A stretch of DNA of 34,944 nucleotides from an uncultured Alistipes sp. (GTDB lineage: Bacteria > Bacteroidota > Bacteroidia > Bacteroidales > Rikenellaceae). Under the pieces are notes generated by a model. The model had not been told where the DNA came from, did no database searches, and saw nothing but the letters and a program-made list of their open reading frames with translations. The stretch's first letter is position 1. Every line of letters starts with the position of its first letter. The position numbers were made by a program, and so were the translations under genes. The stretch spans positions 1 to 34,944 of the forward strand of contig CAJMKE010000020.1 in NCBI GenBank assembly GCA_905213895.1, in the 5' to 3' direction. Positions 16,225 to 24,219 of this stretch are shown piece by piece.

Positions 16225-17289
16225 ATGGGAAAGAACAGAGTGAAGGAATCCGATGTCGAACGCATCGAGAATATGCGCCGCAGCGCGCTCGAATCGGGCA
16301 ATGTCGATTTGGCGACGCTGCCGCAGCCGCTGCGCATCGACGACGGCAAACGGCTGGTGAGGGTCTACGTCGAGGGGTACGAGGATGTGGCGTTCTGGCG
16401 CGGGATTTTCGACCATTTCCGCAATCCGTATCTGCGCTTCGAGATTTCGGTGCCGACGCGCGAGGATTTGCCCAAGGGCAAGAAGGTGCTGCTGTCGATG
16501 GCGCGCGATGCGGGCGAGGGAATGCTGCTGTGCATGGATTCGGACTTCGACTATCTGTTCGGCGAGGCGGACGGGCAGTCGCGGTGCATCGTCGAGTCGC
16601 CGTTCATGTTCCATACCTACGCATACGCCACCGAAAACTATCTGTGCTACGCTCCGTCGCTGCACAACGTATGCGTCAAGGCGACCAAGAACGATACGCA
16701 CATATTCGATTTCGTGAAGTTCATGGAGGAGTACTCGCGCACCGTTTATCCGCTGTTCCTATGGTATGTGTACTCGGCGAGCCGGAATACCGAAAACGTA
16801 CTGACGCTGCTCGAATTCAAGGCGTCGGTGCGGCTCGGCTATCTCGACATAACCGACAACGGGGCGCATACGATAGAGTGGCTCGCGCGGCATGTCGAAC
16901 AGCGCGTCAGGTCGTTGGAGCGGCTCTATCCGCAGATGACGGAGGATGTCGGACGGTTCGGCGAGTATCTGAAAGGCAGGGGCGTGGAGCCGGAGCAGAC
17001 CTATCTGTTCATGCACGGACACACGCTGATGGACAATGTCGTGATGATAGTCCTGAGCGGCGTGTGCGAGAAGTTGCGCCAGATGTCGATTGCCAAAATC
17101 GTCGCGTCGTCGAAAGAGGGCGTGGCTCTGAAAAACGAGATGAGCAACTACACCAACTCGCTGCGTTCGATACGCGACGTACTGCTCGACAACGAAAACT
17201 ACACTTCGTGTCCGCTATACAAACGGTTGAAAGCGGATATCCAGCACTATATCGACTCGGCGATAGCGGAGACGCAGAGCGGGCGATAA
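16225..17289 (+). CDS. DUF4435-type protein with TOPRIM-like motifs
   Basis: The 354-residue product shows VYVEGYEDVAFW at about residues 47-58 and LLCMDSDFDYL at about 101-111. A glutamate in an EG-x-x-D context (Glu50) followed by DxD (105-107) is the TOPRIM metal-binding pattern of DnaG primases, topoisomerases and OLD nucleases, and the overall protein resembles DUF4435. There is no ATPase domain and no partner gene beside it. The open frame extends to 16114, but that segment precedes and overlaps the promoter, so the ATG at 16225 is taken; a later ATG at 16273 would also keep both motifs. The gene is the only plus-strand one between 5.7 kb of minus-strand genes on each side, and arrays 4 and 5 bracket it. 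Function is unknown: nucleic-acid cleavage or a defence role is inference from the fold only. Confidence 0.82.
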   Translation: MGKNRVKESDVERIENMRRSALESGNVDLATLPQPLRIDDGKRLVRVYVEGYEDVAFWRGIFDHFRNPYLRFEISVPTREDLPKGKKVLLSMARDAGEGMLLCMDSDFDYLFGEADGQSRCIVESPFMFHTYAYATENYLCYAPSLHNVCVKATKNDTHIFDFVKFMEEYSRTVYPLFLWYVYSASRNTENVLTLLEFKASVRLGYLDITDNGAHTIEWLARHVEQRVRSLERLYPQMTEDVGRFGEYLKGRGVEPEQTYLFMHGHTLMDNVVMIVLSGVCEKLRQMSIAKIVASSKEGVALKNEMSNYTNSLRSIRDVLLDNENYTSCPLYKRLKADIQHYIDSAIAETQSGR

Positions 17290-17294
17290 TAACC

Positions 17295-17334
17295 TTAAAG
17301 ACTTTAAAGTCCTTAAAGTCGTTAGGGACTTTAA
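17295..17334. repeat. 9-bp periodic TTAA array, copy 5 (overlaps a stop codon)
   Basis: Five cores at 17295, 17304, 17313, 17322 (TTAG) and 17331, with spacers AGACT, AGTCC, AGTCG and GGACT. CCTTAAAGTC and GACTTTAAGG form a perfect 10-bp stem around a 6-nt loop. It fills the gap between two convergent genes, and its last core provides the TAA stop of the aminotransferase gene. Confidence 0.9.
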
Positions 17335-18536
17335 GGTCGGCGGGAGCGTGCGGTGAGCATCTTTCCGAGCGTTTCGCCGATTATGCGCATACCGGTTTCA
17401 ATCCTTTCGTCGGGCATGTTCGAGAAGTTGAGACGCATCGTGTTCTCGCGGTTCTCGTTCGGGAAGAACGAACCTCCGGGGACGAATGCGACGCCCTTTT
17501 CGAGACACTCGGCGAGCAGTTCGCGCGCCGAAATATCCTTCGGCAACTCCGCCCAGATGAACAGTCCTCCTTCGGGATGCGTGAAACGTACTCCGTCGGG
17601 GAAATATTCGGCGATGCAGCGCAGGGCGACGTCGCGGCGGCGCTTGTAGACCCCGACTATGCCGGCGATGTGGGCATCGATGTCGTGATGCTGCATGAAT
17701 TCGGTTATGATGCTTTGCGACAGCGGGTTGCATTGCAAGTCGGCACCCTGCTTCACCAATACGTACTTACGGATTATCTCCTTGTGTCCCGCGACCCAGC
17801 CGATGCGGAATCCGGGGCAGAAGATTTTAGAGAACGTACCCGTATACATCACGCAGTCCGCCTTGTCGAACGACTGTATCGACGGCAGTTTTTCGCCCTC
17901 GAAACGCAACTCTCCGTAGGGATTGTCCTCGATTACGGCGACGTTGTATTCGGCGGCGAGTTCCGCCAGCCGTTTGCGGCGCGCGAGGCTCCAAGTCCGT
18001 CCCGTAGGGTTCTGGAACTCGGGGTTTACGTAGACGAGTTTCGCGCGGTCGGTCCTCTTCAATACCTCTTCGAGCGATTCGGGAATCATGCCCTCGTCGT
18101 CGGTCGGAATCTCGATGAAGCGGCAGCCGTATGCCCTGAACGCTCCGAGCGCGGCGAGGTATGTCGGGCTTTCGCACAGAACGACATCGCCCTCGTCGAG
18201 AAATACCTTGCCCGAGAGGTCGAGTGCCTGCTGCGAGCCGTTGGTTATCATTATGTTGTCCTTGTCGAACGACGTTCCGAAACGGAAGTTCATGCGGTCG
18301 GCAATCCACTCTCTGAGCGGCGTGTATCCCTCGGTGGCTGCGTAGTTGAGACACTTTCCGCCCTGCTCTTTCAGTACTTTGCGGGTTATCTCCTCGATTT
18401 CGTCTATCGGGAACAACTCCGGTGCCGGCAGCCCTCCGGCGAACGAAATTACGCCGTCATGCTCCGTTACTTTGAGCATCTCCCTGATGTCCGAAGCCTT
18501 GATGTAGGACATCCGTCCGGCGAATCGTAATTGCAT
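17331..18536 (-). CDS. PLP-dependent aminotransferase, class I/II (LysN/2-aminoadipate aminotransferase-like)
   Basis: This 401-residue fold-type I aminotransferase shows YAATEGYTPLREWIADR, the NPTGR segment near 176-180, Asp204 and Tyr207 for cofactor binding, and the Schiff-base lysine Lys237 in TGTFSKIFCPGFRIGW, followed by the late RLNFS arginine segment. It is closest to the kynurenine/2-aminoadipate group and lacks the DNA-binding head of MocR regulators. It lies 11 bp downstream of lysC, so a role in aspartate-family amino acids, possibly the succinyl-diaminopimelate transamination missing from this window, is a reasonable inference but not shown by sequence. The stop codon comes from repeat array copy 5. 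Confidence 0.9.
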   Translation of the reverse strand: MQLRFAGRMSYIKASDIREMLKVTEHDGVISFAGGLPAPELFPIDEIEEITRKVLKEQGGKCLNYAATEGYTPLREWIADRMNFRFGTSFDKDNIMITNGSQQALDLSGKVFLDEGDVVLCESPTYLAALGAFRAYGCRFIEIPTDDEGMIPESLEEVLKRTDRAKLVYVNPEFQNPTGRTWSLARRKRLAELAAEYNVAVIEDNPYGELRFEGEKLPSIQSFDKADCVMYTGTFSKIFCPGFRIGWVAGHKEIIRKYVLVKQGADLQCNPLSQSIITEFMQHHDIDAHIAGIVGVYKRRRDVALRCIAEYFPDGVRFTHPEGGLFIWAELPKDISARELLAECLEKGVAFVPGGSFFPNENRENTMRLNFSNMPDERIETGMRIIGETLGKMLTARSRRP

Positions 18537-18547
18537 AGATATGGTGT

Positions 18548-19825
18548 TTATAAATCCTTGTTTTCAGTTGGTCGCCGCCTTACGATGCGCACCGTTTCGG
18601 ATGTCGTCTGTCCGATGAGGTTCGATTCGCAGCCGGCGTATCTCTCGTAGTGGGCGCGGTCGCAGTGGCGTATGGTCAGCAGTTCGACATCGCGGTCGAT
18701 TTCGGTGTCGAATCCCTCGTCGTACAGTGCCTTGGCGGCTTCGTCCAGATGCCAGTTCTCCTCGACGCACAGGCTCAACTCGATAGCCGTGTTGTGGATG
18801 AGATTGGTCTTGATGCGGAAGCGTTCGAGCGTCGAAAAAACTATCGGGAATTTCTCCTCCAACACGAACGACAGGTCGCGCGAACGCAGGGTCAGCAGGT
18901 TCTGATTGCGTTTGAGGATGATTATCGGCGTCGATACGGCGGGAGCCGATTCGCCGATGACGGTTCCTCGTCCGTTCTTGTCGCCGAACGGCTTCACGTA
19001 GAGCGGTATACGCTTGTTCTGCAACGGCTTGACGGTCTTCGGGTGGATAATCTGCGCGCCGCTGTATGCCAATTCGATTGTGTCCACGTAGTTGAGCGCG
19101 TCGATTTTGCGCGCTTCGGGGAATATCTTCGGGTCGGCGTTCAGGATGCCGTCCACGTCCTTCCAGACGGTCATCGACTCGGCATCGAGAATGTTCGCGA
19201 CGACGGCTGCCGAGTAGTCCGAACCCTCGCGACCGAGCGTGGTGGTCGAACCGTCGGGCGCGCTGCCGATAAAGCCCTGCCCGACGAATACGCGTGTGCG
19301 CGAACCTGCGATTTCGCGGCGCAGCAGCGGCGACGATTCGTCGATGAGGACGTTCGCGTCCTTGTGGCGCGGTTGCGTTACGAAGCATCTGCGCATGTCC
19401 ACCCAGTGATTGCCGATTCCGCTGCGGTAGAGGTACTCCGACACTATCGTGGTCGAGATGAGTTCGCCGAACGCGACTGTGCGGTCGTACCACACTTCCG
19501 CCTGCGACGCATCGAATTTTTCATTCTGCGTGAAGCGGCGCAATTCGTCGAAGAATCCGTCCACTTTCGCTATGCGGTGCGCCGTGTCGCCGAAAAGGTC
19601 GCCGATTATCGCGGCATGGTATGCCTCGCACTCGGCTATTTCGCGCAGGCAGGCTTCCGCGTCGCCTCTGCGGCAGGCGTCGAAGACCCGTTCGAGAGCG
19701 TTCGTGGTCTTGCCCATCGCCGATACGATGATGAAGAGTTCGCGCTCACCATCGACTATGCGGCGCAGGTTGCGCACTCCGTCGGCATTGCGTACCGATG
19801 CCCCTCCGAATTTGTAGACTTTCAT
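18548..19825 (-). CDS. lysC: Aspartate kinase
   Basis: The 425-residue enzyme phosphorylates aspartate, the first step toward lysine/DAP, threonine and methionine. It opens with the kinase motif KFGGASVRNADG (residues 5-16). Later come FVGQGFIGSAPDGSTTTLGREGSDYSA, which holds the ATP/aspartate site, and VWKDVDGILNADPKI. The C-terminal 130 residues form ACT-type regulatory sequence (NLLTLRSRDLSF, ELSLCVEE), so feedback inhibition is expected. There is no homoserine dehydrogenase domain. It sits 7 bp after the prolyl oligopeptidase gene and 11 bp before the aminotransferase gene. Confidence 0.95.
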   Translation of the reverse strand: MKVYKFGGASVRNADGVRNLRRIVDGERELFIIVSAMGKTTNALERVFDACRRGDAEACLREIAECEAYHAAIIGDLFGDTAHRIAKVDGFFDELRRFTQNEKFDASQAEVWYDRTVAFGELISTTIVSEYLYRSGIGNHWVDMRRCFVTQPRHKDANVLIDESSPLLRREIAGSRTRVFVGQGFIGSAPDGSTTTLGREGSDYSAAVVANILDAESMTVWKDVDGILNADPKIFPEARKIDALNYVDTIELAYSGAQIIHPKTVKPLQNKRIPLYVKPFGDKNGRGTVIGESAPAVSTPIIILKRNQNLLTLRSRDLSFVLEEKFPIVFSTLERFRIKTNLIHNTAIELSLCVEENWHLDEAAKALYDEGFDTEIDRDVELLTIRHCDRAHYERYAGCESNLIGQTTSETVRIVRRRPTENKDL

Positions 19826-19832
19826 GGACGCT

Positions 19833-21986
19833 CTATTTTACCTTTTTGTATTTCGTGTCGGTGTTGGCGAAGAGGAACGCGAATGTGTCGGCTGCCTCCT
19901 CGATTCGCTTGGCGGTCGGCTTGCCCGCCCCGTGTCCCGCATTGGTGTCGATGCGTATCAGTATCGGCGCGTCGCCCGCCTGCGCATGCTGCATAGTCGC
20001 GGCGAACTTGAACGAGTGGGCAGGCACGACGCGGTCGTCGTGGTCGCCCGTGGTGATTAGCGTCGCAGGATATGCGACACCCTCGCGGATGTTGTGCAGC
20101 GGCGAGTATTTGTAGAGATACTCGAACTGCTTTTCGTCGTCGCTCGAACCGTACTCGACTACCCAGCCATGCCCGATGGTGAACTTGTGGAAACGCAGCA
20201 TGTCCATCACGCCTACCGCCGGCAGACACACGGCGTAGAGGTCGGGTCGCTGCACCTCGCATGCGCCCACGAGCAGTCCGCCGTTCGAGCCGCCCGCAAT
20301 GGCGAGTTTGCGGCTCGACGTGTAACCGTTGGCGATAAGATATTCGGCGGCGGCGATGAAGTCGTCGAAGACGTTCTGTTTGTTTTCGAGCATTCCGCCC
20401 TTGTGCCACTTCTCGCCGTACTCCGAGCCGCCGCGGATGTTGGCTACGCAGTAGACGCCGCCCTGCTCCATGAACATTACAGCCGTGGTGCTGAACGACG
20501 GAGTGATGTTGATTTGGAAGCCGCCGTAGGCGTAGAGGTAGCACGGGTTATTGCCGTCGAGTTTCAGACCTTTTTTGTGCGACACGAACATCGGCACGCG
20601 CGTGCCGTCCTTGCTCTCGAAGAACACCTGCTCGGTTACGTACTGCGACGGGTCGAACTCGACCTGCGGCGCACGGTAGAATGTCGAACGCCCCGTGGCG
20701 AGGTCGTAGTTGTAGTAGGTACCCGGTGTGGTATAGTTGGTTACGACGTAATAGACGTTCTTGTCCTCGCGCTCGCCGTCGAATCCGCCGACCGAACCGA
20801 TTATGGGTAGTTCGACGTCGCGGACGAAGCGTCCCTCGCGGTCGTACTGCTTCACCTTGTTCTGCGCGTCGATAAGGTAGAATGCGAACAGATAGTCGCC
20901 TGCGGTGCTTACCCCTTCGAGCAGCGAATCCTGCTCTGGGATAAGGTCGCGCACCGCACCCGTGTTGAGGTCGATGCTTATCAGACGGTAATTCTCGGCT
21001 CCGTCGTTGGTAAGCACCATAGCCTTGTCGTTCTCGCAGTCGAGAACCGCATAGTCGTGGTCGAAGCCCGCGAACAGCGTGCGGAAACTCTTTTCGCCCT
21101 TGCGCTTGCAGAGAATCTCCGTACCCGATGTTCCTGCGGACGAGGTGATGAACACCCAGCGTCCGTCCTCGCTCTCGCCGCCCGCGAAATAGCGGAGCGG
21201 ATGAGCAGGGTCGGCGTATATCAGTTCGTCCTCCGACTGCGGCGTGCCGAGGCGGTGAAACCAGACCTTCTGGTTGCGGTTCTGCTCGGAGTAGACGCCC
21301 TGTTCCGGAGCGTCATACGCGCTGTAATAGAATCCCCTGCCGTCGCGCGTCCAGTCCGCACCCGAGAATTTCACCCACTTTATGCGGTCGGGCAGCAACT
21401 CTTTGGTCGCGGTGTCCATGACGTAGATTTCGACCCAGTCCGAACCAGCCGACGCCAGCGAGTAGGCGTAGTAGCGTCCGTCCTTGGTGAACGCGCCCGA
21501 ATGCAGGGCGACCGTGCCGTCCTTCGAAAGCGTGTTCGGGTCTAAAAATACCTCCTCCTCGTCGCTGTCGAGCGAACGCTTGCGGTAGATTACCGACTGG
21601 TTCTGCAAGCCGCTGTTCTTGGAGATGTAGTACCAGTCGCCGCGTTTGGCGGGCGCACCCTCGGTCGGGTAGTTCCACAACTGCGTCAGGCGGTCGCGGA
21701 TGTCGCTGCGCGCGGGCAGTTTGTCGAGATAGCCGAAGGTCGTTTCGTTCTGCCGCACGACCCACTCGGCGGTGCGGTCGGAGTTGTCGTCTTCGAGCCA
21801 GCGGTAAGGGTCGGCTACCTTCGTTCCGAAGTAGTCGTCGGTGACGTCCTCGCGCTCCGTCGCCGGATATTCGATTTTTTCTTGCGAAGTCATGTGTTTT
21901 ATGAGTTTTCCCGCTCCGTAGCCCGCGAAGTAGCAGACGGCTATTACGGCGGCGATGGTTACTATGCGTCCGATTCCTGTTTTCAT
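19833..21986 (-). CDS. Prolyl oligopeptidase family serine peptidase (S9A), membrane-anchored
   Basis: The 717-residue protein begins with a hydrophobic segment at about residues 7-28, so it is exported or membrane-anchored rather than cytoplasmic like many S9A enzymes. Residues about 40-440 carry the seven-bladed propeller. The alpha/beta-hydrolase domain shows the full triad: Ser567 in GGSNGG, Asp651 in GDHDDRV and His685 in AGHGAGKP. YGGFQINITPSF provides the oxyanion tyrosine. It should cleave short peptides after proline. It heads a three-gene unit with lysC and the aminotransferase; a catabolic and a biosynthetic gene sharing a message is unusual but the spacing (7 and 11 bp) supports it. 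Confidence 0.95.
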   Translation of the reverse strand: MKTGIGRIVTIAAVIAVCYFAGYGAGKLIKHMTSQEKIEYPATEREDVTDDYFGTKVADPYRWLEDDNSDRTAEWVVRQNETTFGYLDKLPARSDIRDRLTQLWNYPTEGAPAKRGDWYYISKNSGLQNQSVIYRKRSLDSDEEEVFLDPNTLSKDGTVALHSGAFTKDGRYYAYSLASAGSDWVEIYVMDTATKELLPDRIKWVKFSGADWTRDGRGFYYSAYDAPEQGVYSEQNRNQKVWFHRLGTPQSEDELIYADPAHPLRYFAGGESEDGRWVFITSSAGTSGTEILCKRKGEKSFRTLFAGFDHDYAVLDCENDKAMVLTNDGAENYRLISIDLNTGAVRDLIPEQDSLLEGVSTAGDYLFAFYLIDAQNKVKQYDREGRFVRDVELPIIGSVGGFDGEREDKNVYYVVTNYTTPGTYYNYDLATGRSTFYRAPQVEFDPSQYVTEQVFFESKDGTRVPMFVSHKKGLKLDGNNPCYLYAYGGFQINITPSFSTTAVMFMEQGGVYCVANIRGGSEYGEKWHKGGMLENKQNVFDDFIAAAEYLIANGYTSSRKLAIAGGSNGGLLVGACEVQRPDLYAVCLPAVGVMDMLRFHKFTIGHGWVVEYGSSDDEKQFEYLYKYSPLHNIREGVAYPATLITTGDHDDRVVPAHSFKFAATMQHAQAGDAPILIRIDTNAGHGAGKPTAKRIEEAADTFAFLFANTDTKYKKVK

Positions 21987-22011
21987 ACCGTTCGGGTTTT
22001 GTCTGACGGTG

Positions 22012-22019
22012 CAAAGGTA
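22012..22019 (-). promoter_or_regulatory. -7 element for the prolyl oligopeptidase-lysC unit
   Basis: TACCTTTG on the minus strand at plus 22012-22019 predicts a start near 22006, 20 nt before the ATG at 21986. No clear TTTG is found 19-21 nt upstream, so only half the consensus is present. Confidence 0.6.
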
Positions 22020-22060
22020 GGAATTTTTGCGGAACTGCGGGCGATGTCGCGTTTTTTGTA

Positions 22061-22068
22061 TATCTTTG
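22061..22068 (+). promoter_or_regulatory. -7 element for dapD
   Basis: TATCTTTG at 22061-22068 predicts a start near 22074, about 29 nt before the ATG at 22103. The -33 box is not recognisable. With the element at 22012-22019 it makes a compact divergent promoter region of about 60 bp. Confidence 0.6.
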
Positions 22069-22102
22069 TGTAATGCAACGGGAGGATTTGCAAACGAAAA
22101 AT

Positions 22103-22939
22103 ATGGAAACGAGATTCAACGAACTGAAAACGATAGTGGAGCGTGCGTGGGAAGACCGCGCGCTGCTCGAAAACGAGGATGTGCGCGCCGCCATACGCGC
22201 GACGGTGGATGCCGTAGACAAGGGCGAACTGCGCTGTGCCGAACCGGTGGACGCCGGACGCAGCGAGTGGCAGGTGAACGAATGGGTGAAGAAGGCGATA
22301 ATCCTCTTCTTCCCTATCAGCAAAATGCGCACGATGCATGCCGGCGAACTGGAATGGTACGACAAGATGGAACTCAAACGCGGTTTCGCCGAACTCGGCG
22401 TCCGCGTGGTGCCTCACGGCGTGGCGCGCTACGGAGCATACATCGCGGCGGGAGCGGTGATGATGCCGTCGTATGTTAATATAGGTGCGTATGTCGATTC
22501 GGGAACGATGGTCGATACGTGGGCTACGGTCGGTTCGTGCGCCCAAATCGGTCGCAACGTCCATCTCTCGGGCGGCGTCGGCATCGGCGGAGTTCTCGAA
22601 CCCGTGCAGGCTGCGCCCGTAATCATCGAGGACAACTGTTTTATCGGCTCGCGTGCGATTATCGTCGAGGGAGCGCATATCTGCCGCGAAGCGGTGATAG
22701 GCTCGAACGTGGTGATTACCGGTTCGACGCATATCATCGACGTAACGGGCGACGAACCGAAGGAGTACCGCGGCTACGTGCCGCCGCGCTCGGTGGTTAT
22801 CGCGGGTACGTATCCGAAGAAGTTCCCTGCGGGCGAGTACAATGTCGCCTGCGCGCTGATTATCGGCAAGCGCAAGGAATCGACCGACAAGAAAACGACG
22901 CTTAACGACGCCCTGCGCGATTTCGGCGTCGGCGCGTAA
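22103..22939 (+). CDS. dapD: 2,3,4,5-tetrahydropyridine-2,6-dicarboxylate N-succinyltransferase
   Basis: The 278-residue enzyme transfers succinyl from succinyl-CoA to tetrahydrodipicolinate in the succinylase branch of diaminopimelate/lysine synthesis. After a helical N-terminus it shows the left-handed beta-helix hexapeptide repeats (AAGAVMMPSYVNIGAYVD, MVDTWATVGSCAQIG, GGVGIGGVLEP, VIGSNVVITGST), all typical DapD blocks; length equals the E. coli enzyme within a few residues. An upstream ATG at 22073 sits at the predicted transcription start and adds ten residues, so the ATG at 22103 is preferred. Its presence implies this organism uses succinylated intermediates, which requires a transaminase and desuccinylase not clearly identified here. 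Confidence 0.95.
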   Translation: METRFNELKTIVERAWEDRALLENEDVRAAIRATVDAVDKGELRCAEPVDAGRSEWQVNEWVKKAIILFFPISKMRTMHAGELEWYDKMELKRGFAELGVRVVPHGVARYGAYIAAGAVMMPSYVNIGAYVDSGTMVDTWATVGSCAQIGRNVHLSGGVGIGGVLEPVQAAPVIIEDNCFIGSRAIIVEGAHICREAVIGSNVVITGSTHIIDVTGDEPKEYRGYVPPRSVVIAGTYPKKFPAGEYNVACALIIGKRKESTDKKTTLNDALRDFGVGA

Positions 22940-22955
22940 TTTCCGGCAACCGACC

Positions 22956-22995
22956 TTAAAGACTTTAAGGACTTTAAGGTCGTTAAGGACTTTAA
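22956..22995. repeat. 9-bp periodic TTAA array, copy 6
   Basis: Five TTAA at exact 9-bp spacing from 22956, with spacers AGACT, GGACT, GGTCG and GGACT. CGACCTTAAAG and CTTTAAGGTCG make a perfect 11-bp stem around a 10-nt loop. It lies 16 bp after the dapD stop and 13 bp before the birA start. Confidence 0.9.
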
Positions 22996-23008
22996 TCCTC
23001 TGACTGAG

Positions 23009-23725
23009 ATGATTTACCATATCCCCGAAACCACCTCCACCAACGATGACCTGCGCGATGCGAAGTACCGCGAGGGAGATATCGTGTGGGCGGATTTCCA
23101 GACTGCGGGTCGCGGACAGCGCGGACACAAGTGGTCGAGCAATGTCGGCGAGAACCTGCTCTTCTCGGTCGCGCTCGAACCGTCGTTCCTGCCTGCCGCC
23201 GAACAGTTCCTGCTCTCGGAGACGGTCGCGCTTTCGCTCGTCGATTTGTTCGCCGAATACGGAATCGCGGCTGAAATCAAGTGGACTAACGACATATACG
23301 TCGGCGACCGCAAAATTGTCGGCATCCTTATCGAACATATCTATTCGGGCGCGAAACTTGCCCGTACAATCGTCGGCATCGGCATCAACGTCAATCAGCG
23401 CGAGTTCGACCCGTCGCTGCCCAACCCGACCTCGATGTCGTTGCAGACGGGCGGGACGTTCGACCTGCGCACGGTGCTGGAACGCTTCTCCGAGATACTC
23501 ATGCGCAACTACGAATCGCTGCGCAGCGGCGAAAAGGAGGCTGTGCAGCAGCGTTATAAGTCGAAGATGTACCGCCTCGACGAGCGCCGGACGTTCGCAT
23601 CGCCCGACGGAGTGCGGTTCGAGGCGACCATACGCGGCGTGAAGCCTGCCGGCGAACTCGTCGTGGAGCATTCGGACGGCAGCGTGAGGGAGTATCTGTT
23701 CAAGGAGATAGAATTCGTGTTGTGA
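23009..23725 (+). CDS. birA: Biotin-[acetyl-CoA-carboxylase] ligase
   Basis: The 238-residue enzyme activates biotin as biotinyl-AMP and transfers it to carboxylase carrier lysines. It shows TTSTNDDL (substrate start), the adenylate loop QTAGRGQRGHKWSS and KWTNDIYVGDRKIVGIL with the catalytic-lysine region, then the C-terminal cap domain. There is no N-terminal helix-turn-helix, so unlike E. coli BirA it should not act as a repressor. It lies on the same strand as dapD, with only a repeat array between them, and may be co-transcribed with it. Length is typical for the short form. Confidence 0.95.
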   Translation: MIYHIPETTSTNDDLRDAKYREGDIVWADFQTAGRGQRGHKWSSNVGENLLFSVALEPSFLPAAEQFLLSETVALSLVDLFAEYGIAAEIKWTNDIYVGDRKIVGILIEHIYSGAKLARTIVGIGINVNQREFDPSLPNPTSMSLQTGGTFDLRTVLERFSEILMRNYESLRSGEKEAVQQRYKSKMYRLDERRTFASPDGVRFEATIRGVKPAGELVVEHSDGSVREYLFKEIEFVL

Positions 23726-23774
23726 AAATGTCGTTTTTTGTGTTAATCAAATAACAACAAGTCGAAAAAAGTTA

Positions 23775-23782
23775 TATATTTG
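23775..23782 (+). promoter_or_regulatory. -7 element for gcvH
   Basis: TATATTTG at 23775-23782, within an AT-rich 100-bp gap after birA, predicts a start near 23788 and a leader of about 44 nt before the gcvH ATG. No TTTG occurs at the right distance upstream. Confidence 0.55.
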
Positions 23783-23831
23783 CGTCGTAAAGGCGTGCAA
23801 AACGTAAGTAAAACCAATAAAAACTGAAATT

Positions 23832-24215
23832 ATGGCAAACGTACCGGCAAATCTCAAATACTCCGACGACCACGAGTGGTGTCGCGTCGAGGGCGAATAC
23901 GCTTACATCGGAATCACCGATTTCGCACAGAGCGAACTGGGCGACATCGTGTTCGTTGACATACCGACCGAGGGCGAGACCATCGCTGCGGGCGACGTAT
24001 TCGGAAGCATCGAGGCGGTGAAGACCGTCAGCGACGCATTCTCTCCGGTTTCCGGTGTGGTCGAGGAGATAAATCCCGCAATCGACTCCGACCCTGCGCT
24101 GGTGAACAAGGACCCTTACGGCGAAGGCTGGATGATTAAGGTGAAGATGTCCGCTCCGGAGGAGGTCGGGAGCCTGCTTACAGCCGAGCAGTACGGTGCG
24201 CTTATCGAGAAATAA
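23832..24215 (+). CDS. gcvH: Glycine cleavage system H protein
   Basis: The 127-residue lipoyl carrier shuttles the aminomethyl group between the P, T and L proteins of glycine decarboxylation. The lipoyl-lysine motif GSIEAVKTVSDAFSP places the modified residue at Lys64, and the surrounding strands (HEWCRVEGEYAYIGITDFAQ, LGDIVFVDIP) are classic H protein. The other gcv genes are not in the window. The ATG at 23832 is the only sensible start and gives the standard length. It is followed after 4 bp by a very small membrane-peptide ORF. Confidence 0.96.
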   Translation: MANVPANLKYSDDHEWCRVEGEYAYIGITDFAQSELGDIVFVDIPTEGETIAAGDVFGSIEAVKTVSDAFSPVSGVVEEINPAIDSDPALVNKDPYGEGWMIKVKMSAPEEVGSLLTAEQYGALIEK

Positions 24216-24219
24216 AATC

